Positions 1-9,490 of a stretch of DNA of 53,940 bases are shown one piece after another (position 1 is the first letter of the stretch; each line of letters begins with the position of its first letter). The notes under the pieces were generated by a model that did no database searches, was not told the origin of the DNA, and saw only the letters and a program-made list of their open reading frames with translations. The position numbers and the translations under genes are program-made. This DNA is from Candidatus Scalindua japonica (GTDB lineage: Bacteria > Planctomycetota > Brocadiia > Brocadiales > Scalinduaceae): positions 1 through 53,940 of the forward strand of contig NZ_BAOS01000020.1 in the NCBI RefSeq assembly GCF_002443295.1, given 5' to 3'.

Positions 1-465
1 GCATTGCAAGAATTGGTTGATTGTCACTTTGGACGAACCCTTCTTTTTACAAATCGACATGATTGGAGCAATGCCAAGATTATATTGGGCTATCACGGAC
101 AATCTGAAGTTGAGAGATACTTCCAGGACAGCAAAGACCCTGAGCACTTCTCCTTTCAACCTCCCTATCACTGGACAGACCAAAAGCTGCATGTTCATGC
201 CTTTTATTGTAATTTAAGCATGCTCTTGACAGGGCTGCTTCGTCGACGCCTCGCATTAAAAGGTTTGCTTTTACCCCCAGATGTTTTGTTGAAAAAGCTC
301 AATGATCTACAAGAAGCAACCCTCCTTTACCCACAGGAAAAAGCGGCCCCACCACAATTATCTTATTGTTTGGTGCGTCAAGACAGAATACAAAAACAGT
401 TATTTAAATTATTGAATTTATCACAATATACAAAAACAAAAGAAAATCCTTCAAAATCCACGTAA
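1..465 (+). CDS. IS-family DDE transposase, C-terminal part (cut by window edge)
   Basis: The reading frame is open from the first base, so the true start lies upstream of the window. The visible 154 codons resemble the C-terminus of IS4/IS1634-type DDE transposases. A 'GQSEVERYFQ' segment has the Y/R...E pattern expected around the last catalytic Glu of the DDE triad, followed by a hydrophobic helix ('HAFYCNLSMLLTGLLRRRL') typical of the family tail. It ends in a Lys/Ser-rich tail and TAA. The family assignment is inferred from motif shape; the N-terminal two Asp residues are not in the window, so activity cannot be judged. Confidence 0.7.
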   Translation, partial: ALQELVDCHFGRTLLFTNRHDWSNAKIILGYHGQSEVERYFQDSKDPEHFSFQPPYHWTDQKLHVHAFYCNLSMLLTGLLRRRLALKGLLLPPDVLLKKLNDLQEATLLYPQEKAAPPQLSYCLVRQDRIQKQLFKLLNLSQYTKTKENPSKST

Positions 466-893
466 ACAACTCCTTTATAGCCTAAAAATTAGTCAAAAAG
501 AGGGTAATACATTTGTATTGTCATAAGATCAACAAACACAAGAGATTGTATCAATTTTTTCATATAACTTGTAAACTGGGGCTAGACAACGGGGAGGGGT
601 TCACCAGAAGGATTAAAAGATACAAGGATGATTTATCTTCTTTAATGACTGAAAATTTTCAAATAATTAGATCAAACATCTAAAACCATTTCGATATGAG
701 TATAAGTTCTGATTGTTTTTTAATATACTTAAAGAAACGTGAATTAAGGTTCAATACCAAATGCCAAGAAGTACAGATGTTTATTTGGAAATGATTTATA
801 AACAACTCTTTATTTAAAAAAAAGAACCTTAAGGAAAAAATATGGCTAATTCATGTTAACAATTGATAAAGCAATTTATGAAAAAATTATTTT
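466..893. other. intergenic, IS-flank-like, no gene seen
   Basis: About 430 bases between the transposase stop and the converging 3' end of the pyruvyltransferase gene. It is AT-rich, with no convincing ORF, no tRNA and no clear terminator hairpin. The transposon's right end probably lies in the first part, but I cannot define an inverted repeat because the left end is outside the window. Confidence 0.5.
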
Positions 894-2198
894 TCAACCA
901 TTTAAATTTTTAAATAAATTAATCACTGCATCTTTTACCTTAGGTATTTTTCTTTTAAGCTGTTCTCTAATTAAATCTTTTTGCTCGTATGCTTTATCAA
1001 TTATATTTAATATATCTTTCTTACACATCTTGCGAGGGTCTGCAACAAGGACCTCAACACCTATAGTTTGCATTACTCCCAGAAATTTCTTGCTATAAGC
1101 AATTGACACCGGTGGTATGTTTTGAGAGAGAGCGGCAATACATGCATGCATACGAGAACCAATGAAAAAATCGCATAGTCCAATAATATATTTTATCTCA
1201 TTTTGGTTATATTCCCCTTTTACAAGAAAAAGTTTATCTTCATATTTTTTACTTATTTTATTATATATGTTCTCACAAGCTACTGAGTCACTTTCAAGAT
1301 GCTGAGAAGAACCAAATACATGAGGCAAGAGAATTATGTTCACATCTTTTTCATGAAACATAAAATCAATTATTCTGCACACAAGTTCTTTATAATCAAC
1401 TTTTAAACCAAACATATTGTTTTGTGTATAACCACCTGCATACAACAACCCACTTATGTTTAAACCTACAGTACACTTATCCTTATTGCTTCTTTCAAAA
1501 AAACCAGGTATATTTATATTGTCAGGTTTTACGGGATCAAGCACAAATCCAACATCATAACAAAACCTTAATTTGTCAAAATTATACTTAGACCCAAGTA
1601 ACTCTTTAACTTCCTTTAAACCAATGTAATCTCTTGAATAAACAACACTTGCACTATTAAGAATGTACCTTGCTAACTCTTTAGCAAACCTACTTTTAAA
1701 CGGCCCCAATGTTTGTGGTAATAAAATTAAATCTTTTCCCATAAATAATACAAGAAGTTTTGGGAGAGATACATAAAGCAAACTCCTAATACCATAAATA
1801 TCACTAAAACTATCACCACCTGCTATAGATGCAATAATGCCTGATTCAGAAATATGTCTCAAATAAATATTACTAGATATAATTTTATTCTTAATATTAT
1901 TTATTGGTATAAGCTTTATTATTAACGCAATTAGATTTAATGTTACAACATTATTTAGCAAATATAGCTTTTTCGAGAACCGCATATTAAGTAATTGGAT
2001 TTTAATATTTTTGTCGTTAATATTAACATCATAAAATAATTGTTTTTCACCATAACCTAACAAAGTTATCTCAGCATTAGGGAATTGGGAAGTTATACAT
2101 TTAATAGATCCATAAGTTAATGCTCCAACACCCATATTGTTTGTATTGAAGACAGCGCCTAATATACAAACTTTCTTTATTTTAGTTCTAGATTTCAT
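894..2198 (-). CDS. polysaccharide pyruvyl transferase family protein
   Basis: 434-residue protein resembling the CsaB/WcaK-type polysaccharide pyruvyltransferases, which move a pyruvate ketal from phosphoenolpyruvate onto a surface sugar. The N-terminus has the Gly/Asn-rich 'TNNMGVGALTYGS' loop seen at the start of this family. The C-terminal half has the conserved 'GSRMHACIAALSQNIPP' segment followed by 'YSKKFLGVMQTIG', the best diagnostic region. Length is normal for the family. It stands apart from the main EPS block, with IS debris on both sides, but on the same strand, so it is probably a decorating enzyme of the same polysaccharide. The acceptor sugar cannot be predicted. Confidence 0.85.
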   Translation of the reverse strand: MKSRTKIKKVCILGAVFNTNNMGVGALTYGSIKCITSQFPNAEITLLGYGEKQLFYDVNINDKNIKIQLLNMRFSKKLYLLNNVVTLNLIALIIKLIPINNIKNKIISSNIYLRHISESGIIASIAGGDSFSDIYGIRSLLYVSLPKLLVLFMGKDLILLPQTLGPFKSRFAKELARYILNSASVVYSRDYIGLKEVKELLGSKYNFDKLRFCYDVGFVLDPVKPDNINIPGFFERSNKDKCTVGLNISGLLYAGGYTQNNMFGLKVDYKELVCRIIDFMFHEKDVNIILLPHVFGSSQHLESDSVACENIYNKISKKYEDKLFLVKGEYNQNEIKYIIGLCDFFIGSRMHACIAALSQNIPPVSIAYSKKFLGVMQTIGVEVLVADPRKMCKKDILNIIDKAYEQKDLIREQLKRKIPKVKDAVINLFKNLNG

Positions 2199-2689
2199 AA
2201 CCTAAAGTTGTATTGTAGAATTCAACTAAGAAAACGAAGTGTGGATCTATATCACCATCAGTAAATTTTAGATTTTACTTGAGAAGATGATGCTTTTCTA
2301 TATGTATAAAACAATGTATATTTTGAGCCATACTTTTGGAATACTCTTTGTTTTCAAAAAATACTGCATTATTTAAAGTAAATTATAAAAAAGTGGTGCT
2401 CATTAGAAATTTTTTTTACTCCTTGAGTGCTTTATTCAAAAAAATCTCTTCAACCTGATAGCCCATAATTTTTACCTTTGATAATGGTGATATGCACTTA
2501 CTTCCCATCAATAACGGTACTTATCCTTTTCTTAATGGGTTATGGTATTTGGAGCTATTTAGTAGTCATTGAAAAAGTCACTTTTTTAGAAATGATAGTA
2601 TATTAAACACGACTCTTAAAATATTTCAAATTGTAGATAACAATCTTTGCCACTAGAAAGCTGGGCAAATAAGAATCGGCTTCAATATA

Positions 2690-3420
2690 TGCCTTATGTT
2701 ATTTTCACAGCCAGACAATATGTATTGATATTGTCTCCCTCTTTTCTAATAAGATAGTTTCTCTCTAACCGTCTGTCTTGATATGTTCATTTACCACTCC
2801 AATAGTTGATCACCGTTTTTCACCACTTCGTTATCGCCTTTTTTAACTTCCTCTTGCCTCTACTAACGATATGTACCACTGTCTCACCTTCATCTTTGTA
2901 TCCCCCCTAAACGAGCAGTTAAGATAAATCATCTTAAACCTTACGCTCGGTGAGACATTCCGTTTGCATGACGGCATCCTTAAGTGTATTCCGATCATAT
3001 TGATTACCATTATACGTCTTCATGCCCACTATTAAAGCAATCGCTTAACGTAGCATTCACATTCACCTTATAACCAAACTCATACTTCTTATGTGCCTTG
3101 GCTTCTTGTTGCCTGATACTCGTTTACACCAACGTGTCATTGAACCCATATCAATAGGATATCCGTGCTCAAAATATTCATTACAACAGAATGCTACCAG
3201 TACGGATTTACTAACCATTGAGAAACCACATTCACATAGCTCAGGTCAAACATTCCCCGTGTTGGTTTAGCGGGTCTGCCCTTACATTTGCTCTATAATT
3301 GCAAAAGGTTTTATCTAACTCTGAACACTTTATTCTGACTTATAAAATGGATTAAGAGCGTTTAATGTTATTGTTTTAGTAAGAGCTTTATTGAACAATT
3401 CTGTCTGTTGAGACTTAGAG
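2690..3420 (-). pseudogene. decayed IS5-family transposase
   Basis: No intact ORF, but minus-strand frames give a collinear series of IS5-type transposase blocks. Near 3290 there is 'GRPAKPTRGMFDL'. Then come 'EYFEHGYPIDMGSMTRW' and 'KAHKKYEFGYKVNVNATLS' around 3050-3190, 'NQYDRNTLKDAV' near 2980, 'GETVVHIVSRGKRKLKKA' near 2850, and 'DRRLERNYL...GDNINT' near 2740. The blocks are in correct order but separated by several stops and frameshifts, so the gene is long dead. Limits are approximate. The bases from 2199 to about 2690 hold nothing else I recognise. Confidence 0.78.
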
Positions 3421-3564
3421 CTTGTCTACAAAAAATCCTCAGTATTTTGGGTATTTTACATAATTAATATGTTTTCAAGCTATTATGAAATAGTTGCGGG
3501 AGTAATGCGGATATCCCAATTTTTTGATATTTACATAAAAACAATTTTCTCAGGATACTAAATA

Positions 3565-5235
3565 TTATTGTGACTCCACACGTACGTTTTGTGGTGGAGC
3601 CAGAGTCATAACAAAATATTCATAAGCTCCAATATCCCATGAAGCTGACTGTGGTCGGAGGACATCATCTTTATCACTATTAAAACCAGATATTGTTGCT
3701 CCTGTATTTATGGAGTTAAGAGAACCATTAGAAAGCCTATAATTGCCACTGCTTGACAGTTCTCCATTTGAAGGTATGTTAACTAAATTCGGATTACCAT
3801 AACTAGAGTTAGCATCATAGCCCAATGCTTTCCACTGGTCCAATGAATACCAAGTATTCGATTGCCTTAATGTTTGTGACTCATTATTTGGTCTATAATA
3901 TACATTATTACTAATAGTACCCGCCCAACCAGCATCAAATACTTCTAAGCAGGCAGATGAGGCAGAATTATATTGAACAAAGATATTATTTTTCACCTCA
4001 AAATCACTACCGCTCCCAAGACCAATTTTCATACATAAGCCAGTATTATAATTAACAAAAGTATTGTTATATATATATATTTTATCTGGTGCAAGTTCAC
4101 TAAACTGAGTTAATAATGTACCATTATAAGCGTGAGGATTTATGAAAGTATTGTTTCTCCAAGTAATATTATTTACTCCTGTATGCATAAAAGAAAAAGC
4201 TGTTCCATGTGGATTTTGAAAATCTCGATTATTATAAAATGAGTTTCCTTCTATTAAAATATCATGTGGATACTCGGCGGCATTAGAATTTCCATAAATA
4301 TGCAACCAATCGCCAGCATGGCATCTTTGTCCTGGGTCATCACCTTCATATTGCCAACCATCATGAAATATATTGTCGTATATCTGTATATTATGAGAGC
4401 TATATGTTATGCGCAAAGCAACACTAAAATATCCTGTTTGAATTCCACGATTAATACCCCCAAAGTTACAATCATGTATTTTAACATTGTCAGAACGAAA
4501 CATATATATGCAATCCCTTCCAACTGCATAAAATTCGCAATTATTAATTTCGAAATTATCAGTTCCGGCAGTTCTCAGGAATATTTGAGTTTGATCAGCA
4601 TAAACAGACTCGTCTGACCCTTGTGCACAAAGCATATCCCATCCTTCAGTTCTACTAAATATGCAATCTTGTATCAACCAATCATGACCACCAGAAACAC
4701 GAATTGTCCCTCGTTGAGTTTCAGTTGATACTCTCTTGACACTATAGATATCAAAATTTAATACTTTAATATAGCTACCGTAACCATTAAATGCATGAAA
4801 GTATAATTCTTTTAAATCTAATTTTGCTTTCCCAACGCCCCAATCACCAGCCGGTGTATTTCCTCTATAAGAAATATAATTTTCAATAGAACCTGACCTG
4901 TTAACAGTAATTTCACCGCTATAAGTTGAGCCACCTTTAAATATAACAGTGTCACCTGGTATTAAATTTATCAACAGAGCATTATTTGTCGCATTAGAAT
5001 CACCTGGACAATGTTTAAATGCAGTTCCTATTGATGTGCCAGTGTTTGTGTCAACACCATTTTCATAATCCACGTAATATGTAGTTGCATAAACTTGCAA
5101 AGTAAATAAAAAGTAAACTACAAATGAAAAAAACATAGTTTGTTTTTTTATGCAAAAAATATCGCACCTCGCGATACCTCCAACATATGAGATGATAGAT
5201 AAAATCATTTTCAATATTTTCAGAACATTTTTCAC
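3565..5235 (-). CDS. exported right-handed parallel beta-helix protein
   Basis: Secreted protein of about 556 residues. A GTG start at 5235 is chosen over the longer ATG frame (5277) because a perfect AAGGAGGA lies five bases upstream of it. The N-terminus is followed by a hydrophobic segment ('MFFSFVVYFLFTLQVYA') ending in a signal-peptidase-like A-x-A/T site before 'TTYYVDYENGVD'. The body has many short Asn/Gly turns ('IYGNS', 'IEGNSFYNN', 'WRNNTF', 'IYNNTF', 'VKNNIF') spaced like beta-helix coils, and ends with 'DIGAYEY' as in choice-of-anchor Q proteins. The C-terminus stops just after a 'LAPPQNVRV' linker that usually opens a fibronectin-III domain, so the protein may be trimmed. Beta-helix proteins beside EPS genes are often polysaccharide lyases or epimerases; no catalytic residues were identified. 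Confidence 0.8.
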   Translation of the reverse strand: MKNVLKILKMILSIISYVGGIARCDIFCIKKQTMFFSFVVYFLFTLQVYATTYYVDYENGVDTNTGTSIGTAFKHCPGDSNATNNALLINLIPGDTVIFKGGSTYSGEITVNRSGSIENYISYRGNTPAGDWGVGKAKLDLKELYFHAFNGYGSYIKVLNFDIYSVKRVSTETQRGTIRVSGGHDWLIQDCIFSRTEGWDMLCAQGSDESVYADQTQIFLRTAGTDNFEINNCEFYAVGRDCIYMFRSDNVKIHDCNFGGINRGIQTGYFSVALRITYSSHNIQIYDNIFHDGWQYEGDDPGQRCHAGDWLHIYGNSNAAEYPHDILIEGNSFYNNRDFQNPHGTAFSFMHTGVNNITWRNNTFINPHAYNGTLLTQFSELAPDKIYIYNNTFVNYNTGLCMKIGLGSGSDFEVKNNIFVQYNSASSACLEVFDAGWAGTISNNVYYRPNNESQTLRQSNTWYSLDQWKALGYDANSSYGNPNLVNIPSNGELSSSGNYRLSNGSLNSINTGATISGFNSDKDDVLRPQSASWDIGAYEYFVMTLAPPQNVRVESQ

Positions 5236-5240
5236 CTTAG

Positions 5241-5248
5241 TCCTCCTT
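5241..5248 (-). promoter_or_regulatory. strong ribosome binding site for the beta-helix gene
   Basis: Read on the minus strand this is AAGGAGGA, five bases before a GTG codon. It decides the start of the beta-helix gene; the ATG 42 bases further upstream has no such site. Confidence 0.8.
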
Positions 5249-5814
5249 GAATGATTAATAAAAATTTGAATAATCACAATAATACCCTTTATCTATAATA
5301 TAAACGATGCAATAGTAGTTGTTTAGTTTATATTTTTCAGATATTTGACAAAAGAGTTAATTTCTATAATAATTACTTTTACATTGCCAACCAAGCCATC
5401 GCAAATACAATGCCACCGCCACAGTACTATTTTAATAAATTGCAGCTTGCCATGTACACAGAAAGCTTACAAAGGTGACCTGCTACGGTTGTTAGCACCA
5501 CCTTTAGAGTTAGAGTTCAGGTTAATACAGAAAGTTGTAACGTAGTGGAAACTATCTGTATAGATTTGATCGTCTCTGGAGCAGGTCACACACATGTATT
5601 CTTTTCTGACATTTGTGTGAAACAGTGACCCAGAATAATACATTAAATTGCTTAATGTGTTATTATAGAAATTCGTGCCATAACCAAAAATCTAACAAAA
5701 TAATATTCGTTTTATAATAAATTAATGATTTGTGAACCAAACTATGTGTTAGAAAATTTAACCTTTTACTAACATGTGAGCATCATGGTTACATCTAATC
5801 AAAAGAGTATTATT
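5249..5814. other. intergenic, no recognisable gene
   Basis: Roughly 570 bases between the beta-helix gene and the IS200-type element. A 66-codon plus-strand ORF (5345-5545) has no recognisable features or RBS and is probably chance. Reverse frames around 5390-5640 show short open stretches broken by stops that could be very old gene debris, but nothing was identified. Confidence 0.4.
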
Positions 5815-5827
5815 TAGAGTAAAGAAT

Positions 5828-5846
5828 CCACCTGCATAGCAGGTGG
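5828..5846. repeat. right-end hairpin of the IS200-type element
   Basis: Perfect 8-bp stem with a 3-base loop (CCACCTGC ATA GCAGGTGG). Two smaller hairpins follow toward the gene (5858-5870, CCCC/GGGG; 5881-5897, CTTCCT/AGGAAG). Position relative to tnpA fits the transposon's 3' (right) end structure. Confidence 0.7.
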
Positions 5847-5924
5847 CTTTGGAGTAACCCCTATAAGGGGATAAAAATGCCTTCCTCCCAAAGGAAGCAA
5901 GGTTGAGTTGCCCCCATGATAAAG

Positions 5925-6362
5925 TTAAAATTTAAATTTCTGTTGTGCTTCTCCCTGACTCTCTTTCTTTTCTTGATACTTCACATATTTGAGAATCTTT
6001 TCCGCATCTAAACCTACTGTGTCAACACAGTAACCTCTTGACCAGAAATGATTACCCCAATAGGGTTTCTGCTTCAAATTCTTAAATTTATTCAGTACTC
6101 GAATTGCTGTTCTACCTTTAACTATGCCAACAAAATCAGATATCGAAATCTTGGGAGGTACCATAACAATCAAGTGAACATGATCAATCTGAATACTTAG
6201 CTCTATAACTTCACAACCTTTTTGCTCTGAAAAAGCCCTTATACACCTGTTTACTTCATTTGCAACTTGACCTGTCAGAATCCTTAAACGATACTTCGGT
6301 GTCCAAAGAATATGATATTGACAATGCCATAACGCATGCGATAATCTACGAAATCGACTCAT
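5925..6362 (-). CDS. tnpA: IS200/IS605 family transposase TnpA
   Basis: 145-residue Y1 HUH-type transposase. The opening 'HALWHCQYHILWTPKYR' is the family's standard N-terminus. The HUH metal motif is in 'QIDHVHLIVMVPP' (about residues 58-70), and the nucleophile Tyr is the last Tyr of 'ILKYVKYQE' (about residue 130). Length is typical and the frame intact, so the element may still be active. It cuts and joins single-stranded DNA at the hairpin ends, normally during replication. It sits alone between the beta-helix gene and the alanine racemase gene. Confidence 0.93.
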   Translation of the reverse strand: MSRFRRLSHALWHCQYHILWTPKYRLRILTGQVANEVNRCIRAFSEQKGCEVIELSIQIDHVHLIVMVPPKISISDFVGIVKGRTAIRVLNKFKNLKQKPYWGNHFWSRGYCVDTVGLDAEKILKYVKYQEKKESQGEAQQKFKF

Positions 6363-6450
6363 TTGTTACTCCTTTGTTGATGTTGTGGGGACAACTCAAC
6401 TCAGATTGTAACAATGAGTCTTTTTATTTGGCAAAGCCTTTGTTCTCTGA

Positions 6451-6469
6451 CCACGACCAAAGGTCGTGG
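6451..6469. repeat. left-end hairpin of the IS200-type element
   Basis: Perfect 8-bp stem with a 3-base loop (CCACGACC AAA GGTCGTGG), about 90 bases upstream of the tnpA start. This is the expected place of the left-end subterminal hairpin. Confidence 0.7.
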
Positions 6470-6564
6470 GTTTCCACAATATAACTAAATATTTTATTGA
6501 TAGATTGCTGTTTTTGAAAAACGTTATTATATCTTTTTTTTAAGATTTTCTTTTAAATTATTTT

Positions 6565-7722
6565 TCATACTATGATTCTATCAATTTCTGAATTAATACG
6601 TGTAACAACTTCATAATTAATCGTTCCAAGTAAATTTGCCAAATTATCTGCAGAAATCTCTTCATCCCCTTGCTTTCCCAACAAAACAACTTCATCCTCT
6701 AATTGTACATCTGGAATGTCAGATACATCCACCATAGTCAAATTCATACAAATTTGCCCACATACAAATGCTTTTTTCCCCTTTATCAAAACATAACCAT
6801 TGTTTGATAAACCACGATCATAACCCTCTGCATATCCAACGGGCAGAACAGCAATCCTTGAACCTCTTGTCGTCCTATATGTACAATCATAACCAATGTA
6901 ATGCCCTGGTTGTACCCATTTTATTTGAGCAATACGTGTCTTCCATGTCATGACAGGAAACAGATCCCCTTTGTTTCCTAAAAAATGGTTTTTATAAGAA
7001 ATAAACGTTTCCCTAGACGGCCATAATCCAAATTGACTTATACCCAATCGCACCATATCATAACGTGTTTCATTTAAAAGAATTGTTGCAGCAGAATTTG
7101 CAATATGCTTTTTCAATTTAGGAAATCCTTCATTGATTATTGTATTTATCATTTGTTCAAAGCGGTTTTTTTGATAATAAGCATAATCATAGTTATTTGT
7201 ATCGTCAACACTTGCAAGGTGAGTGTAAGCTGCGTCAAGAACAACTAATGGTGTCCTTTTCAATTTCGATATAAACCACTGTAAATCATTTTCTGTAACT
7301 CCTTGTCTATGAAAACCGGTTTCCAGTTTTAAATGGACAATAACAGGTTTTTTTAGGCGTTGGGTAATATCAATCAATTTGATCAAAGACTCTTTGTTAA
7401 ATAGTGCAAGATGGCAATCTGTGCGTACAGCCTCTTCCAACCGTGAAAGCGGAACATGTCCCATAATCAAAATATCTTGACGAAAACCCGCATTCAACAA
7501 ATTTAAGGCTTCATCCAGAGAATAAACACAAAAGGTATTTATTTTACATTTTGACGCAAGCGATGCAATTAACTGCCAACCATGTCCGTAGGCATTGGAT
7601 TTGATCATTACAGAGAGTTCAACATTATCTTCTATAAGTTTCTGGAAAAAACTTATATTATGAGCATAATTGCTTTCAGATATTTCAATCCAGTTATTTA
7701 AATTCTGAGAGTATTCAACCAT
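6565..7722 (-). CDS. alr: alanine racemase
   Basis: 385-residue PLP fold-type III alanine racemase, interconverting L- and D-alanine in the cytoplasm for peptidoglycan or polymer decoration. The PLP-binding lysine is Lys41 in 'VMIKSNAYGHG'. The second catalytic base is expected in the 'GYDCTYRTT' segment (Tyr278/Tyr282), and 'MVRLGISQFG' carries the Arg that contacts the pyridine ring. The C-terminal beta domain has 'QICMNLTMVDV'. Length is normal and all landmarks are present. It is on the EPS strand, about 100 bases downstream of the asparagine-synthase-like gene, so it may belong to the EPS transcript rather than a cell-wall operon. Confidence 0.95.
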   Translation of the reverse strand: MVEYSQNLNNWIEISESNYAHNISFFQKLIEDNVELSVMIKSNAYGHGWQLIASLASKCKINTFCVYSLDEALNLLNAGFRQDILIMGHVPLSRLEEAVRTDCHLALFNKESLIKLIDITQRLKKPVIVHLKLETGFHRQGVTENDLQWFISKLKRTPLVVLDAAYTHLASVDDTNNYDYAYYQKNRFEQMINTIINEGFPKLKKHIANSAATILLNETRYDMVRLGISQFGLWPSRETFISYKNHFLGNKGDLFPVMTWKTRIAQIKWVQPGHYIGYDCTYRTTRGSRIAVLPVGYAEGYDRGLSNNGYVLIKGKKAFVCGQICMNLTMVDVSDIPDVQLEDEVVLLGKQGDEEISADNLANLLGTINYEVVTRINSEIDRIIV

Positions 7723-7825
7723 TTAAAGATCTTAACACCAAATAAATTTAATTAACCAACACCTAGTCTTAAAGATTAACCTGTATAAACTAATTTAAGA
7801 AAATCAAAAAAAATCTATTTAAAAT

Positions 7826-9490
7826 TCAACTTATTTTGTCAATGCTCGAATATATAGAGCCAACTTCACGAGCTGCAAGTTCTATAGTTAAAATAGAGCC
7901 TATTAACAAAGGGATAAAGTCATCTTGCTTAATCTTATTAACATAACGATTAAATATTTTTTTATTGTAAAGATTACCCGTAACCATTTCATCAATATTT
8001 AGTAAAGAATCAACTTCTTTAGAATTTAAAATCAAGCGCGCAAGGTTCTCCATATAGCCGCTAAAGTAGGTCCCTCTCAATTGCTTAATACGCTTTAGTA
8101 GTTTAACAATACGATAATTAAGCGACTCATAGGAATATGAAGATTCATTTTCAAAAGGTTTGTTCTTCAAAAATTGCCGAGTTGCTTCTTCTGCCAATCC
8201 TGAACTCCATTGGCGTAGTTCGATTGGTATTATAGACAGGCAGTCTATAACTGAAGGATCAAATAAAGGCATTCTTACTGTTCGCCACCTTCCTACAGCA
8301 GAGAAAGTGGTACCAGCAAAATGATGCATTCTATGCAATAAATAATAAATATCAAGCCTATGCCAATAAAATGGGGCTTGACTTAAAAATGTTTTTAATT
8401 CTTCTCTTATAACTTTATCTCCTGCTTTTGCAATCTCAGTCAATATAATTGGATTTGCAAAAGGCATCATTTCCCTTATCTTGCCATGCAAGAGAAACCA
8501 CTTTCCAATAGATATAGGTATTTTGCCATTTCCTATCCATTCGTAATAAAACCCTCTAAATACTTCTCCGCCAACTCCTGTAATTGATCCTTTGGAATCT
8601 AGTTGGTCAAGTACCCAAGGAAGATGCCAGTATTGAAGCATATTTACCATTCCTCCGGAAGCTCTTAAATATTTTTTAGCTAAACTCATTCCTTCATCAG
8701 GATCAATATCCTTCAAACGGTCTAAAAAAATTGCTTGGTGCGGTACTCCAAGTTGTGAGGAACGACGTTTAGCCCCAATCATGTCAGGGTCTCCACTACA
8801 CCCGTGAGTCCACGTACGAACAGGAATGTCTTCGCTTAATAAAGCGGATAAAACTAACAAACTGTCTCTGCCTGCAGTTAGTTCTTGTACATCACAATCT
8901 CGCCAATGACGAACTACCGCCTTTTTTACCGCATTTGTATAAATATCCACTGCATTCCGATGATTAGTATATGATGGATCTTTGGGAAACCAATATACAA
9001 TCTTTTTCAGATTGGAATCCAATGGAATTAATGTAGAAGGCGAAATACACTCAACCTCTGTGAATAATGTTCTCCCCCCTTGAGGATTTCCTCTAGCCAT
9101 AAGTTCATATGCTCCAATTGGATCTATATGTACAGAAGCAAATGATGCAACAGCAAGTGCATCAGCACCAACAACAACATCATCATCACCGATATGTCTT
9201 AAAAAAAGATGCTGCAAACCAATTGTATCGGTACATATCCAAGCCCCTTCTTCTATTTTGCCTCTCAAAATTACAGCCCACGGTGGAGGAAAATCACGTA
9301 GATGACGTTCTTGGATTGCACTAACGACTTCTTTAGGACTAGGAATTCCTTCAGGAGGGTCACTTCCAAACCACCATAATTCTCTGCCATCTTCATCACG
9401 TTGATATAATGCTAAGTCTGCTCTAACAATATGTATTTTTCTCTTTTTATAAACAAAAGTAATGGTCTTCATAAGCGTTTTTATTTCCAT
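7826..9490 (-). CDS. asparagine synthase-like protein without glutaminase Cys
   Basis: 554 residues. The C-terminal half resembles the ATP-pyrophosphatase domain of AsnB, with the PP-loop at residues 204-210 reading 'LTAGRDS' instead of the usual 'SGGxDS'. The N-terminal part has the fold pattern of an Ntn glutaminase domain ('GLQHLFLRHIGDDDVVVGAD') but no Cys after the start Met under either candidate start (Met1 or Met7), so it should not hydrolyse glutamine by the usual route. The start overlaps the end of the upstream polymerase-like gene by 10 bases, so the two are translationally coupled. It probably adenylates or amidates a sugar or peptide carboxylate using another nitrogen source; the substrate is unknown. 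Confidence 0.75.
   Translation of the reverse strand: MEIKTLMKTITFVYKKRKIHIVRADLALYQRDEDGRELWWFGSDPPEGIPSPKEVVSAIQERHLRDFPPPWAVILRGKIEEGAWICTDTIGLQHLFLRHIGDDDVVVGADALAVASFASVHIDPIGAYELMARGNPQGGRTLFTEVECISPSTLIPLDSNLKKIVYWFPKDPSYTNHRNAVDIYTNAVKKAVVRHWRDCDVQELTAGRDSLLVLSALLSEDIPVRTWTHGCSGDPDMIGAKRRSSQLGVPHQAIFLDRLKDIDPDEGMSLAKKYLRASGGMVNMLQYWHLPWVLDQLDSKGSITGVGGEVFRGFYYEWIGNGKIPISIGKWFLLHGKIREMMPFANPIILTEIAKAGDKVIREELKTFLSQAPFYWHRLDIYYLLHRMHHFAGTTFSAVGRWRTVRMPLFDPSVIDCLSIIPIELRQWSSGLAEEATRQFLKNKPFENESSYSYESLNYRIVKLLKRIKQLRGTYFSGYMENLARLILNSKEVDSLLNIDEMVTGNLYNKKIFNRYVNKIKQDDFIPLLIGSILTIELAAREVGSIYSSIDKIS

Larger units (their letters stand above)
5815..6485 (-). mobile_element. IS200/IS605-type element (tnpA only)
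   Basis: Compact element of about 670 bases with one Y1 transposase gene and subterminal hairpins at both ends, as expected for single-strand 'peel-and-paste' IS200-group elements, which have no inverted repeats and make no target duplication. No tnpB accompanies it. The exact tips cannot be fixed without an empty-site comparison; limits are set just outside the hairpins. Confidence 0.75.

Noticed and set aside
5345-5545. 66-codon plus-strand ORF
   Set aside because: No RBS, no hydrophobic or domain pattern, and an AT-rich gap location; likely chance.
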